DNA of 64,000 nt from Pseudomonas gingeri (lineage in GTDB: Bacteria; Pseudomonadota; Gammaproteobacteria; Pseudomonadales; Pseudomonadaceae). The stretch covers positions 747,965 to 811,964 of the forward strand of contig NZ_JACAOS010000001.1 of assembly GCF_013386165.1 (NCBI RefSeq), written 5' to 3'. The first letter of the stretch is position 1, and the number at the start of each line of letters is the position of its first letter. Both the position numbers and the translations under genes were made by a program. A model generated the notes under the pieces. It did not search any database. It was given only the letters and a program-made list of their open reading frames with translations, and was not told the origin of the DNA. This document shows positions 1 through 7,854 of the stretch, piece by piece.

Positions 1-230
1 CGAATAGAACGACCAAGTAGCCGAAGGTTTCTCGCGAGTTCACCCCCAGAGTCATGGGGAACCACACCCGTGAGCCGACGTAGAACCTCAACTAACGTCC
101 TAGTCTTCCCGGATCCCGCGCCTGCAAACAGGAAGAAGCTGCGACCTGGCTTTTCCGTAAGATAGCCACAGATTTCCTCGACGACACCAGCATCGCGCTC
201 ATTACCATTGCGAATCAACCCGACGCTCAC
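1..230 (-). CDS. UvrD-like helicase, 5' end only (Gabija GajB-like)
   Basis: Reading leftwards from a GTG at 230 gives an open frame that runs off the window edge. About 35 residues in it contains a Walker A motif (FAGAGSGKT) in the context typical of superfamily 1 UvrD/PcrA/Rep helicases. The GTG start overlaps the TGA stop of the neighbouring OLD-family nuclease gene (GTGA), so the two are translationally coupled. An OLD nuclease directly followed by a UvrD-like helicase is the hallmark of the Gabija antiphage system, in which GajB is the helicase partner that senses or processes DNA ends. Only about 76 codons are visible, so helicase motifs II to VI cannot be checked; another UvrD-family gene is possible. 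Confidence 0.7.
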   Translation of the reverse strand, partial: MSVGLIRNGNERDAGVVEEICGYLTEKPGRSFFLFAGAGSGKTRTLVEVLRRLTGVVPHDSGGELARNLRLLGRSI

Positions 231-2521
231 AGGTAAACCTCCGATTCAAGATTGAGCTGCTCTTGGAGCCATTCAAGTGCGTCAGCGATATATTTCGGGC
301 AAGTAATGACTTCACCCGAAGCAATTTTCTCGAAAATCGTTGCAGAAAAGTCTCCTTTGCTGAACTTACCATGCATCAGCGTGTGGAGCTTTTTCGCCAA
401 ATCGGCATTGGATTCCGCGCCGGTCACTGTTGTCACGACCTTGCCAAGTGCTCCAGTAGGCTTCTTTATCTTCACCCCCTCTGGGCTGAACTTCTCCTTA
501 CCCAACTCCTTGAACCATGAAATGTTTGAAAGGATCAGGGAGTCTTCGAAGGAACTCGGCCAACAGTTATCAGCCTCTTTCACAGGTAACTGCCACGTGA
601 ATCTGACCTTGCAGTCAGCCACCTCGCTCCAGACTAAACGGGCCTCTTGGGGTTCCTTGAAATCATCGAGCTCAGTGCACTTAGGGTGCCATGTCCTAAG
701 CGTCGCGTTCCCACACTTCAGCCCTGGTTGCCCTTCATTGGCGACAGCAGTAAGAGTGATTTTGCTGTTAGCGTCTGAAGACTCTTGCACGGGGTCAATA
801 TCAGTAATGATCACCGTTGGAATTCTCAGACGCTCCACCAGCGGGCGAAGCCGATGAGCGTGGCTACCGCCGATATCAAGGAGCGACACGTACCGACTGC
901 TCAGCGCTCCGAACTGTCGTTCTATGAATAGAGGAACCAGCATACGCTCCGCCGTCCCCTCAACGAAAACTGCCGCATCTGCGAACAGAAGATCCGTGTG
1001 CTGCACACGGAAGTATCTCTCGGCGAAGATCCGCGTATCGTCATCGTCACCAAAAACGTCACCCATATTCACAATTTCCGTGCTGGGCATCGCCACAGTT
1101 TTTGACTTGGCAACGCGCCGCAGGTACCGCAGGTGAGCAAAGCTCTGCGCATGCGCCAGGTGACTAGAGTGCGTACTGATGAGTAATTGACTCTTCAACG
1201 AGCCAGGTTCTGTTGCCGTCGGACTGATTAGTTTGTGCGCTTTATCCGAAAAGATGCGCTGGACCTGGACATGTAGGTGCGCCTCGGGCTCTTCAATCAT
1301 CACAATATGGACTGGCGCAGGCGAGCCCTTTGTAGGATTCAGCCGCGCCGCCTTAAACGACACCAACTGATAACTCAAGGACTGAAGGTTTTGATAACCA
1401 AGGCCGATTGAGTATTCCGGCAGCAGATCATCCACAGAGTCCTTGCTCATGCGGTACTGAACTGCCGTACCGTGGTCGAGGAGATCCGCGGTTTGAATGC
1501 GCGTGCGGAAGTGAATTTCGTGCGGGTCATGGAGACCGGGATATCCCAGAATCTTGACGTCCTCAACCGACGGAGCTAGAGCATCTCGAATCTTCTGGTC
1601 GAGGTCGGCCTGAGCGTTCGCGACCGCTTCGACTAGATCAGCACGATGCCCATGACCAGTGGCAGCGATGTTCAGATGCTGTCGCGCAAACTTCAACAAC
1701 TGATTGGAGAAGAGGCCCACACGATGCGGACCGGATCCGGAACGCGTGTCCGCTTCTTCAGTGCCTAACCCACGCTGCGCCGGTACGAAGTCCACTCGAA
1801 CAAGCCGGGAAAGGTGGGTTCGGTCAACAGGCGTCGCGTTGGATGCCAGAACTTGAGCCTTGTACACCTTACCCTTCTCGATGGGGTTGTTCTCCGCGTC
1901 CAGCTTGTAAACCTGAACGCGACCAAGGTCACTAGGGTACCGGAGCCAGAAGTCCAGAAGATCGATGGGCCAGGCGTGCGAGGCTTTGTCCAAGTCCTTC
2001 ACAGGAGCCCGGGCCTCACGATAGCGCCACGCAAGTCGCTGCAGTTCGTCAACAGACGAGGCCGGCTCCAACCGAAGGCGAACGCCGACCGCACCACCTG
2101 TCCAGTTGAATTTCGAAAGGAAGGGTGCGACGAAGTGATACATCCCTTCCTCGGCATTGAGCCAGAGGTCCAACGTTGGCATTGAAGATCGTAGCGTCAC
2201 GAGCTGAGCGTCCCAGTCGTCGACGGACGAATCAGCTGTTGCAGGATCCTCGGCCAAGCCTTCCCAGAGTTTCCCTAGGGCTCTCAGAGCAGGCCACTGC
2301 GATAGGCTGATATCGAATGCCCCAAACGTCGGCGCATCCGAGAGGAACTGGCGAAGTGCGGTTAGGATTGACGTCTTCCCACTGTTGTTGGCTCCAACAA
2401 GAATCGTGGTTTTTTCGTCGACGTCGAGCTTGACTCTGGTAAGGCGTCGAAACTGACAGAGTTCGACGTGGCTGAGGGTAATGCTCCCAGAAGTGACTGA
2501 GGTAGGTGCTTTGTCGGTCAT
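227..2521 (-). CDS. OLD-family ATP-dependent endonuclease (Gabija GajA-like)
   Basis: A 764-residue protein with an N-terminal ABC-type ATPase and a C-terminal TOPRIM nuclease. Visible motifs are Walker A GANNSGKT (about residues 43-50), Walker B IEEPEAHLH (about 405), an H-loop STHSSH (about 447), then the TOPRIM acidic residues in FVEGTAE (about 519) and TDIDP (about 572). This is the architecture of class 2 OLD nucleases. Those paired with a UvrD helicase form Gabija, in which GajA nicks DNA when nucleotide pools are depleted during phage infection. The protein is longer than the ~580 residues of the first described GajA, with extra sequence between the ATPase halves and at the C-terminus. 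The adjacent helicase start overlaps its stop. The family call is firm, the Gabija assignment likely. Confidence 0.8.
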   Translation of the reverse strand: MTDKAPTSVTSGSITLSHVELCQFRRLTRVKLDVDEKTTILVGANNSGKTSILTALRQFLSDAPTFGAFDISLSQWPALRALGKLWEGLAEDPATADSSVDDWDAQLVTLRSSMPTLDLWLNAEEGMYHFVAPFLSKFNWTGGAVGVRLRLEPASSVDELQRLAWRYREARAPVKDLDKASHAWPIDLLDFWLRYPSDLGRVQVYKLDAENNPIEKGKVYKAQVLASNATPVDRTHLSRLVRVDFVPAQRGLGTEEADTRSGSGPHRVGLFSNQLLKFARQHLNIAATGHGHRADLVEAVANAQADLDQKIRDALAPSVEDVKILGYPGLHDPHEIHFRTRIQTADLLDHGTAVQYRMSKDSVDDLLPEYSIGLGYQNLQSLSYQLVSFKAARLNPTKGSPAPVHIVMIEEPEAHLHVQVQRIFSDKAHKLISPTATEPGSLKSQLLISTHSSHLAHAQSFAHLRYLRRVAKSKTVAMPSTEIVNMGDVFGDDDDTRIFAERYFRVQHTDLLFADAAVFVEGTAERMLVPLFIERQFGALSSRYVSLLDIGGSHAHRLRPLVERLRIPTVIITDIDPVQESSDANSKITLTAVANEGQPGLKCGNATLRTWHPKCTELDDFKEPQEARLVWSEVADCKVRFTWQLPVKEADNCWPSSFEDSLILSNISWFKELGKEKFSPEGVKIKKPTGALGKVVTTVTGAESNADLAKKLHTLMHGKFSKGDFSATIFEKIASGEVITCPKYIADALEWLQEQLNLESEVYL

Positions 2522-3335
2522 ATCTATCCATAGACGTCAGGTTGAAGCAACCAACGAAATTGTGTGGTTGCAGATACATGCGAGGGCGCGATTGCGCCGT
2601 GCCGCCTGGCCTGACCAACCCCAGTCTCTCGACGAGCCCTCCCTTGAGATTTATAACGGAATTTCAAGGCGAAACCCAATCAGAAATACCGACCTTCTGG
2701 GACTAACCCTGCGACTTGAGCTTGATTTGCGTCACTGCACCAATGAGCAGATGTCGAGCTCAGACTGAGGAACACTTCATTCATGAGCAAAGTCCGCAAT
2801 CAGCAGAGCTGACATCCACATCGGTGCGGTGAATGGCCGCAATGGGTCGATTCTGTTGAAAAAGTCGGTCTCGGCTTTCACGAAAGAAAAGTACGCGTCT
2901 GAGATTGAAATCCATATTTTGAGCAGAGGGTACAGGACTCAGATTTCACGTAGCAGCGTGCAAAAATGACGTTTTCACCGCTCAATGCATGGACCGCCAG
3001 CCCGGGTCGACTTTTTCAACAGAATCGGTCGACTTCTGCCGGTCACGACAGGCAGAAACCGGCCATGAGCGGACGTTCGCTAGAGGCGTTTTTGTGGCCA
3101 GAGTCGAGTACGAAGGCAAGGGTCCGTAACAGAAGAAACTGTCACTATAAAACAGCTTTAATCGAAGGATTTACGTGCCCCACACCAGTGAAAGAATTAA
3201 ATATAGGAATTTCAGGAGGTTATGAGGATTTACGGACAAGTCGAGATGAATAATCCGAGTAACAGAGCATGGTGCCATTACGCCATTTCGCATGGTTGGT
3301 ATATGCTCTCGTAAAGATCAATCTTAGGGGGCACT
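2522..3335. other. intergenic region between the nuclease and kinase genes
   Basis: I see no convincing gene here. The first ~300 bp must hold the promoter for the leftward nuclease/helicase pair. A MITE-like element occupies 2848-3027. It is embedded in sequence resembling the dispersed intergenic palindromes common in Pseudomonas (arms of the GCAGAAA/TTTCTGC type, as in 3031-3065). The last 200 bp are AT-rich like the kinase gene, and AGGGGG at 3327-3332 provides a ribosome binding site for its ATG at 3336. Confidence 0.6.
2848..3027. mobile_element. MITE-like element, left copy (180 bp)
   Basis: A 180 bp segment with perfect 20 bp terminal inverted repeats, CGATTCTGTTGAAAAAGTCG at 2848-2867 and its reverse complement at 3008-3027. 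It contains no credible gene. A nearly identical copy in the same orientation lies at 6390-6568, the main difference inside being one inserted base near 2934. Short length, inverted termini and lack of a transposase fit a non-autonomous miniature element mobilised in trans. The parent transposase family is not identifiable from this window. No clear target-site duplication is visible at either end. Confidence 0.7.
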
Positions 3336-4445
3336 ATGAACGATGAACCGAACGCCGCTTATCGCTTAGAGGGTATTGATCTTGAGGATGGTTGGATAGT
3401 AGGCAAAAGAATTGTCACAGGTTCAGAGGGCGGCGGCTCAGGTGGTTTCTTTTCTGTATCCTATGAGGTTCGTAGAAATGGCCAAGAAGCCTTCTTAAAA
3501 GCATTTGATATTGTTAAAGCACTTCAAATAGCAGCGCAACAGGGAAAAACGCTAATAACGGCGTTGCAAGAACAGGCTCAAGCTTTCAACTTTGAGACTG
3601 CATTGCACGATTTGTGCTTAGGTGCCAAAATGAGACGTGTTGTCAAAATCCTGGCCCATGGACAAGCAATTGTTCCAAGACTCGAGAACGAACAAATTTT
3701 CCAAATTCCATACATGATTATGGAGTTGGCGGACGGCGGAGATGTACGCGGATATATAGGAAAAACACTTGCGATTGATATGGCACTAAAGCTTACTTAT
3801 CTCAAGGATGTAGCGTCAGGCATACTACAGCTGCATAAGGCAAAGGTGGCTCATCAAGATCTTAAACCATCCAATGTAATGGTTTTTGGTAATGAAATGG
3901 CTAAAGTTGGCGATCTTGGCAGGGCGAGCAGTCAGGATCTTCCAAGTTTGCATGACTCCAGTAGCATTGCAGGCGATTGGAATTACGCACCGCCGGAGCA
4001 GCTATTTCAGCATCCGCTAGTTGACTGGATGGATCGGCGCATGCGTTGCGACCTTTATCAGTTTGCTTCTGTAGTTACATTTGTTTTTTTTGGGACGACG
4101 GTCAATCTAGAGCTTATTAGTAGACTTCCTAACCATGTTAAGCCTTTCGCGTGGCAAGGGGAGTCATCTTCTTATTCAAATTCATTACCTTTCTTTATAA
4201 ACGCGTTTGACGAGGCGTTAATAGATTGGGAAAAACTATGCCCTGAGTGGCTGAGCAGTAGTTTGATAGATATAATAAGGCAGTGCGGAACGCCGGATTA
4301 TACTCAGCGCGGGTGTCGAAAAACACTTAGGCAGTCAGTTCCCACTTTAGGCCTTGATCGATTCGTTAGCGAACTCCAACGACTGATTCTGAGAGCCAGT
4401 ATTGAGGCTAGAAACACGTCAAGCAAGCAGGCAGATTCACAATGA
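3336..4445 (+). CDS. protein kinase-like protein (Ser/Thr kinase fold)
   Basis: A 369-residue soluble protein with recognisable eukaryotic-type kinase landmarks: glycine-rich loop around residues 29-38 (GSEGGGSGGF), candidate ATP lysine K55 in EAFLKAF, catalytic loop HQDLKPSN (173-180) with HQD in place of HRD, a DLG variant of DFG (193-195), APPE (218-221) and D239 in CDLYQFAS. All residues needed for catalysis appear present. No membrane segment or PASTA repeats follow. The stop overlaps the start of the next gene (ATGA). GC content is clearly lower than the flanking genes, suggesting separate acquisition. Lying between a Gabija-like pair and an ICE, a defence or toxin-type kinase is plausible, but the substrate is unknown. 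Confidence 0.75.
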   Translation: MNDEPNAAYRLEGIDLEDGWIVGKRIVTGSEGGGSGGFFSVSYEVRRNGQEAFLKAFDIVKALQIAAQQGKTLITALQEQAQAFNFETALHDLCLGAKMRRVVKILAHGQAIVPRLENEQIFQIPYMIMELADGGDVRGYIGKTLAIDMALKLTYLKDVASGILQLHKAKVAHQDLKPSNVMVFGNEMAKVGDLGRASSQDLPSLHDSSSIAGDWNYAPPEQLFQHPLVDWMDRRMRCDLYQFASVVTFVFFGTTVNLELISRLPNHVKPFAWQGESSSYSNSLPFFINAFDEALIDWEKLCPEWLSSSLIDIIRQCGTPDYTQRGCRKTLRQSVPTLGLDRFVSELQRLILRASIEARNTSSKQADSQ

Positions 4446-6136
4446 ACCCACTCGGTTTAAAACGCGATATAATTCCTATTTGGAAACCATCTTACGAAGC
4501 TGCTAAGTCGCCTGAGTTGCTCGCGGTGAAAAAGCAGGTTTCTCAGATTAAGGCGGAGGCTCAATCGGAAACTGTACTAGCGGATTTTCTTAGCAATAAG
4601 AACCTTGGAACAGCCGCAGACCTATTGAATGCCTCGATGCTCGAGGGGAAGTCGGAGCTTTCGATCATTGCCGCAGAGTATGTTATTAGCTCAAAGGAAA
4701 AGCTTCCTGCTTTAGAAGCAATCAGTCGAAAAGTGTTAGGCCTCAAACCGCTTGATACTCACCTCAATCATCTAAATGAAATTGCCGCTTTACGATCGAG
4801 ACTGATCAATATGCCGCAAAATCCAATCGCATGGGTTGATTTGGCTCGTGCATATACCGTAATAAATGAAAGAGAGAAATCAGAAAAAGCAATGTGGGTA
4901 GCGCTGCGATATTCCAATAACCATCGTTGGATATCCCGTATGGCGGCTAGATTATTTGTGCACTATGAGGAGCTAGGGAAAGCGCATCGAGTATTATTGT
5001 TAAATGAAAACTTGCGATCTGATCCTTGGTTACTGTCTACGGAATTAGCGGTGGCGAGGTTGGCAGGGCGACCATTAAAGAATTGGAATCAGGCTAAAAA
5101 GCTCGTCACGGCATCAATAAATCCAATTCATTTATCTGAGCTATCGAGCTCAATCGCCACTTCAGAAATTTTGGGGGGTGCTGACAAGAAAGCTCGTGCT
5201 TTTTTTAAACAGTCTCTGATTTCACCAACCAGTAACTCTTTGGCACAAATAAAGTGGGCAGATCGCTCGTACAAGCTAGGGTTTGGAAAGCAAATAGAGG
5301 CGACTCTTGCTCATTCCAACAACGCCTATGAAGCAAAATACTGGGAAGCGTATGAAAAGAAAAATATGCAGTTAGCTCTAAAACACGCTGATGCCTGGTG
5401 GAAAGAAGAACCTTATTCCGTTTCTCCTCCGCGCGCAATCACATACCTAGCATCAATTGTTAATGACATGCCGTTACTACTTAGATCCGCCAACATCGCT
5501 CTAAAAGCCAATCCTAGGGATATCGTTCTAAAATTAAATTATTTATTTGCTCAGATCAGTACCTTGGGATACGCCTCTTCAGTAGATAGTAAAACCTTAG
5601 AAAAGGTCACGCGCACTCTTAGAGCTATAATGCATGGCCCGGATAAAAGCGAAGCGGCTCATGCCATAGCTAATATTGGTATGCTTGCTTATAGGACGGG
5701 AGAGTTTGATCTAGGTAAGGCGTACTACGACCACGCTGAAGAATATTTTGAGAAGACGAAAAACCCCTCTCGACTTTTTCTCCTGTTGAACCATCTCAGG
5801 GAAGCGTTGATAGCGGATTCTGAATGGTCTGGGTGTATAGTTTCGAGGATAAAAAATTTTATATCTCAACCTCAACCTGTCATCTCCGCCGCTGGTGAGT
5901 ATTATCTCAATAAAATAGAATTGTTGGAAAAGCAACCAGGAACATGGAAAAATAAATTTTCCAATGTTTTCATAGACGATGAGACATCTGATGAAGCTGC
6001 CGAGCCTGCAAAAATATTGTCATTGGAAGAAGCTTCAAAAAAATTCTGGCTTCCTTCCGACTTCTACACTGCGAATGAAGCTCTTCAGTTATTGAAAACT
6101 GAGCGTGACAACTCTACAGTAAAGTCTAGAAAATAA
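4442..6136 (+). CDS. helical-repeat (TPR-like) protein, partner of the kinase
   Basis: A 564-residue, almost entirely alpha-helical protein whose central part (about residues 120-450) reads as degenerate tetratricopeptide-type repeats, for example IAWVDLARAYTVINEREKSE and the stretch around MLAYRTGEFDLGKAYYDHAE. No signal peptide, membrane segment or enzymatic motif is visible. Its ATG overlaps the kinase stop by four bases (ATGA), so the two products are made together and probably act together. It could be a scaffold, target or sensor for the kinase. Low GC matches the kinase gene, and both lie inside the pair of MITE-like repeats. I do not recognise it as part of a named system. Confidence 0.65.
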   Translation: MNPLGLKRDIIPIWKPSYEAAKSPELLAVKKQVSQIKAEAQSETVLADFLSNKNLGTAADLLNASMLEGKSELSIIAAEYVISSKEKLPALEAISRKVLGLKPLDTHLNHLNEIAALRSRLINMPQNPIAWVDLARAYTVINEREKSEKAMWVALRYSNNHRWISRMAARLFVHYEELGKAHRVLLLNENLRSDPWLLSTELAVARLAGRPLKNWNQAKKLVTASINPIHLSELSSSIATSEILGGADKKARAFFKQSLISPTSNSLAQIKWADRSYKLGFGKQIEATLAHSNNAYEAKYWEAYEKKNMQLALKHADAWWKEEPYSVSPPRAITYLASIVNDMPLLLRSANIALKANPRDIVLKLNYLFAQISTLGYASSVDSKTLEKVTRTLRAIMHGPDKSEAAHAIANIGMLAYRTGEFDLGKAYYDHAEEYFEKTKNPSRLFLLLNHLREALIADSEWSGCIVSRIKNFISQPQPVISAAGEYYLNKIELLEKQPGTWKNKFSNVFIDDETSDEAAEPAKILSLEEASKKFWLPSDFYTANEALQLLKTERDNSTVKSRK

Positions 6137-6690
6137 ATAAAAATCCGTTTAAGGGGGGGCGAGTGTTCTAGGCTGCTAAAGAGTTAAGCCTGGACGACAA
6201 AACAAGATTTTGACGCTGTATTACCTGAGGCGTGTCATTGCTTCAGGTACCTGCCTTTATGGAAGTAGTGCTGTCAATTTACCTAGAACGACCTAGGTTC
6301 TGTAGACGTCCTCACGAGTTATAGATTAGAACCAACCATTCGTGATTGACCGATTCTGGCTGAAACTGTCGTGAGCGGCAGCTATTGGCCGATTCTGTTG
6401 AAAAAGTCGGTCTCGGCTTTCACGAAAGAAAAGTACGCGTCTGAGATTGAAATCCATATTTTGAGCAGAGGGTACGGACTCAGATTTCACGTAGCAGCGT
6501 GCAAAAATGACGTTTTCACCGCTCAATGCATGGACCGCCAGCCCGGGTCGACTTTTTCAACAGAATCGGCCGATTTCTGCCCGTTGCGAGAGGCAGAAAG
6601 CGACCCATTGCCGCCGGTCAACATTGGCTGAAATGGGTCGAACGTGGTTAGTCATGAGATGCCGCGTTTCGCAATTTTGCTGCTAGATTG
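6137..6690. other. intergenic region downstream of the kinase cassette
   Basis: No gene is supported here. The region holds AT-rich sequence continuing from the cassette to about 6350, then dispersed Pseudomonas-type intergenic palindromes (GATTCTGGCTGAAACTG around 6353, GATTTCTGCC...GGCAGAAAG around 6572-6600) that appear to have been the target for the second MITE copy at 6390-6568. The last part leads into the fluoride riboswitch at 6694. Confidence 0.5.
6390..6568. mobile_element. MITE-like element, right copy (179 bp)
   Basis: Second copy of the element at 2848-3027, in the same orientation, with the same 20 bp inverted termini at 6390-6409 and 6549-6568. The internal sequence is identical apart from a one-base deletion. 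The flanking bases form a larger palindrome (GGC before, GCC after), consistent with insertion into an existing repeat. The two copies bracket exactly the kinase and helical-repeat genes with roughly 3.4 kb between them. Confidence 0.7.
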
Positions 6691-6693
6691 TAA

Positions 6694-6768
6694 TCAGGAG
6701 ATGGCATTCCTCCTTTAACCGCCTTCGTGCTGATGATGCCTACGTGAACCCTGGACAGGGTGCGTAGG
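6694..6768 (+). promoter_or_regulatory. fluoride riboswitch (crcB motif) upstream of fluC
   Basis: The sequence AGGAGATGGCATTCCTCC followed by TTTAACC and CTGATGATGCCTACG is the conserved core of the crcB-motif RNA, the fluoride-sensing riboswitch. A hairpin immediately downstream (CCTACG at 6739-6744 with CGTAGG at 6763-6768 around an ACCCT/AGGGT inner stem) overlaps the aptamer's 3' strand and probably forms the expression platform. It lies ~120 bp upstream of the FluC start, so fluoride should switch on the channel gene. A second stem (CCTGTCC at 6780 with GGACAGG at 6795) follows without a U-run. Confidence 0.85.
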
Positions 6769-6887
6769 TGTATCCGCCTCCTGTCCCCAATCTAGGACAG
6801 GATTATGATCCTACTACCACAGTCGCCACTCCCTTGTTGTGCTTACCTGCGAGCTGTTTGGCCTAGGTCTGACGGGGTGAGCCCACC

Positions 6888-7271
6888 ATGCTGAAATCAC
6901 TTGTAATTATCGCCGTTGGCGCGTCACTTGGTGCCTGGTTGCGCTGGCTCTTGGGCATGAAGCTAAACGCTCTGTTTCCTACGATTCCCCCAGGCACAGT
7001 GGTTGCGAACATGGTTGGGGGCTACATCATTGGCCTAGCTATCGCGTTTTTAGCCGCATCCCCCACCCTGAGTCCTGAGTGGCGTCTGCTGATCATCACG
7101 GGATTCTGTGGCGGACTTACCACCTTTTCTACCTTTTCGGCAGAAACAGTTGCCCTGATCCAGGAAGGCAGGCTGCTGTGGGCGCTTGGTTCGGTTTCAT
7201 TGCACGTCGTGGGCTCGCTGGCGATGACGGCTGCCGGGCTTCTGTCCTATCAAATGATTGGCACGCGTTGA
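6888..7271 (+). CDS. crcB: fluoride ion channel FluC/CrcB
   Basis: A 127-residue membrane protein with four hydrophobic segments and the family signature [13 protein letters not shown] (about residues 75-87). It is the usual length for CrcB/Fluc proteins, which form antiparallel dimers in the inner membrane and let toxic fluoride leave the cytoplasm. The N-terminal ASLGAWLRW and the VANMVGGY segment also match the family. The gene sits directly downstream of a fluoride riboswitch and is followed at about 10 bp by a DUF190 gene, so it is the first gene of a fluoride-induced operon. Identification is firm. Confidence 0.93.
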   Translation: MLKSLVIIAVGASLGAWLRWLLGMKLNALFPTIPPGTVVANMVGGYIIGLAIAFLAASPTLSPEWRLLIITGFCGGLTTFSTFSAETVALIQEGRLLWALGSVSLHVVGSLAMTAAGLLSYQMIGTR

Positions 7272-7281
7272 GGAGATGGAA

Positions 7282-7605
7282 ATGAAAGGTTTTCTGGTGA
7301 TTTTCTTTACCCAACAGAACCGTCGTTATCAGGGAAAGATGCTCGGCGACTGGATCGTAGATTTGGCGAAAGAAATGGGACTACGTGGTGCGACCCTATC
7401 TACGGGTATCGAGGGTTTTGGGCATACCGGTCGGCTCCACTCCTCGCATTTTTTTGAACTAGCGGATCAGCCTACCGAGATTCGCATGGCTATCACCGAG
7501 GACGAGTCTGAACGGTTGTTCAAGCAATTGGAGCTTGAGGAAATCTCGGTGTTTTACATAAAGACTCCAATTGAAATGGGCTTCGTCGGCAAAAAAACCA
7601 CCTAG
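7282..7605 (+). CDS. DUF190 family protein (PII-like), first paralog
   Basis: A 107-residue protein of the DUF190 family, a ferredoxin-like fold related to PII signalling proteins. Typical features are the N-terminal beta strand LVIFFTQ, the loop TGIEGFGHTGRLHSSH, and the later strand EISVFYIKTPIE. I chose ATG 7282 because AGGAG at 7271-7275 is spaced six bases from it; earlier in-frame starts at 7258 and 7276 are less well placed. DUF190 genes are frequent neighbours of crcB, and a regulatory role binding a small ligand is suspected but not established. A second copy at 9647-9970 is clearly homologous in sequence. Confidence 0.85.
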   Translation: MKGFLVIFFTQQNRRYQGKMLGDWIVDLAKEMGLRGATLSTGIEGFGHTGRLHSSHFFELADQPTEIRMAITEDESERLFKQLELEEISVFYIKTPIEMGFVGKKTT

Positions 7606-7708
7606 TCCGGCATCCTTTTACCAGGCAAGGCTTCAGGAAATCTTCCTGTGTTTAATAGCTCCGTAACATGATTTTACATTTTGAGCGGAGCTAGATAAGA
7701 TCGACGGA

Positions 7709-7797
7709 TTGGAGATGGCATTCCTCCATTAACCAACCGCTGCGCCCGTAGCAGCTGATGATGCCTACAGAAACCTGATCAAACCAGGTCTGTAGGC
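7709..7797 (+). promoter_or_regulatory. second fluoride riboswitch, upstream of the CLC-F gene
   Basis: Another crcB-motif RNA: TTGGAGATGGCATTCCTCC, then ATTAACC, then GCTGATGATGCCTACAG. As in the first copy, the aptamer's 3' strand is shared with a downstream hairpin (GCCTACAG at 7763-7770 with CTGTAGGC at 7790-7797), giving an obvious alternative structure. It precedes the CLC antiporter gene by ~60 bp. Loop and stem bases differ between the two copies while the conserved core is the same, so they are not a recent duplication. Confidence 0.87.
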
Positions 7798-7854
7798 GTT
7801 CGCGCTCAGAATCCCTTTTTGGTCAGGCCCACTTACATTTTTGTGGCTGGCCAA

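Noticed and set aside
252..2185. Several plus-strand open frames across the OLD nuclease gene
   Set aside because: They are shadows of the high-GC minus-strand gene, which has all family motifs.
6780..6801. A rho-independent terminator before fluC
   Set aside because: The seven-base stem is not followed by a T-run; it may be part of the riboswitch leader but cannot be called a terminator.
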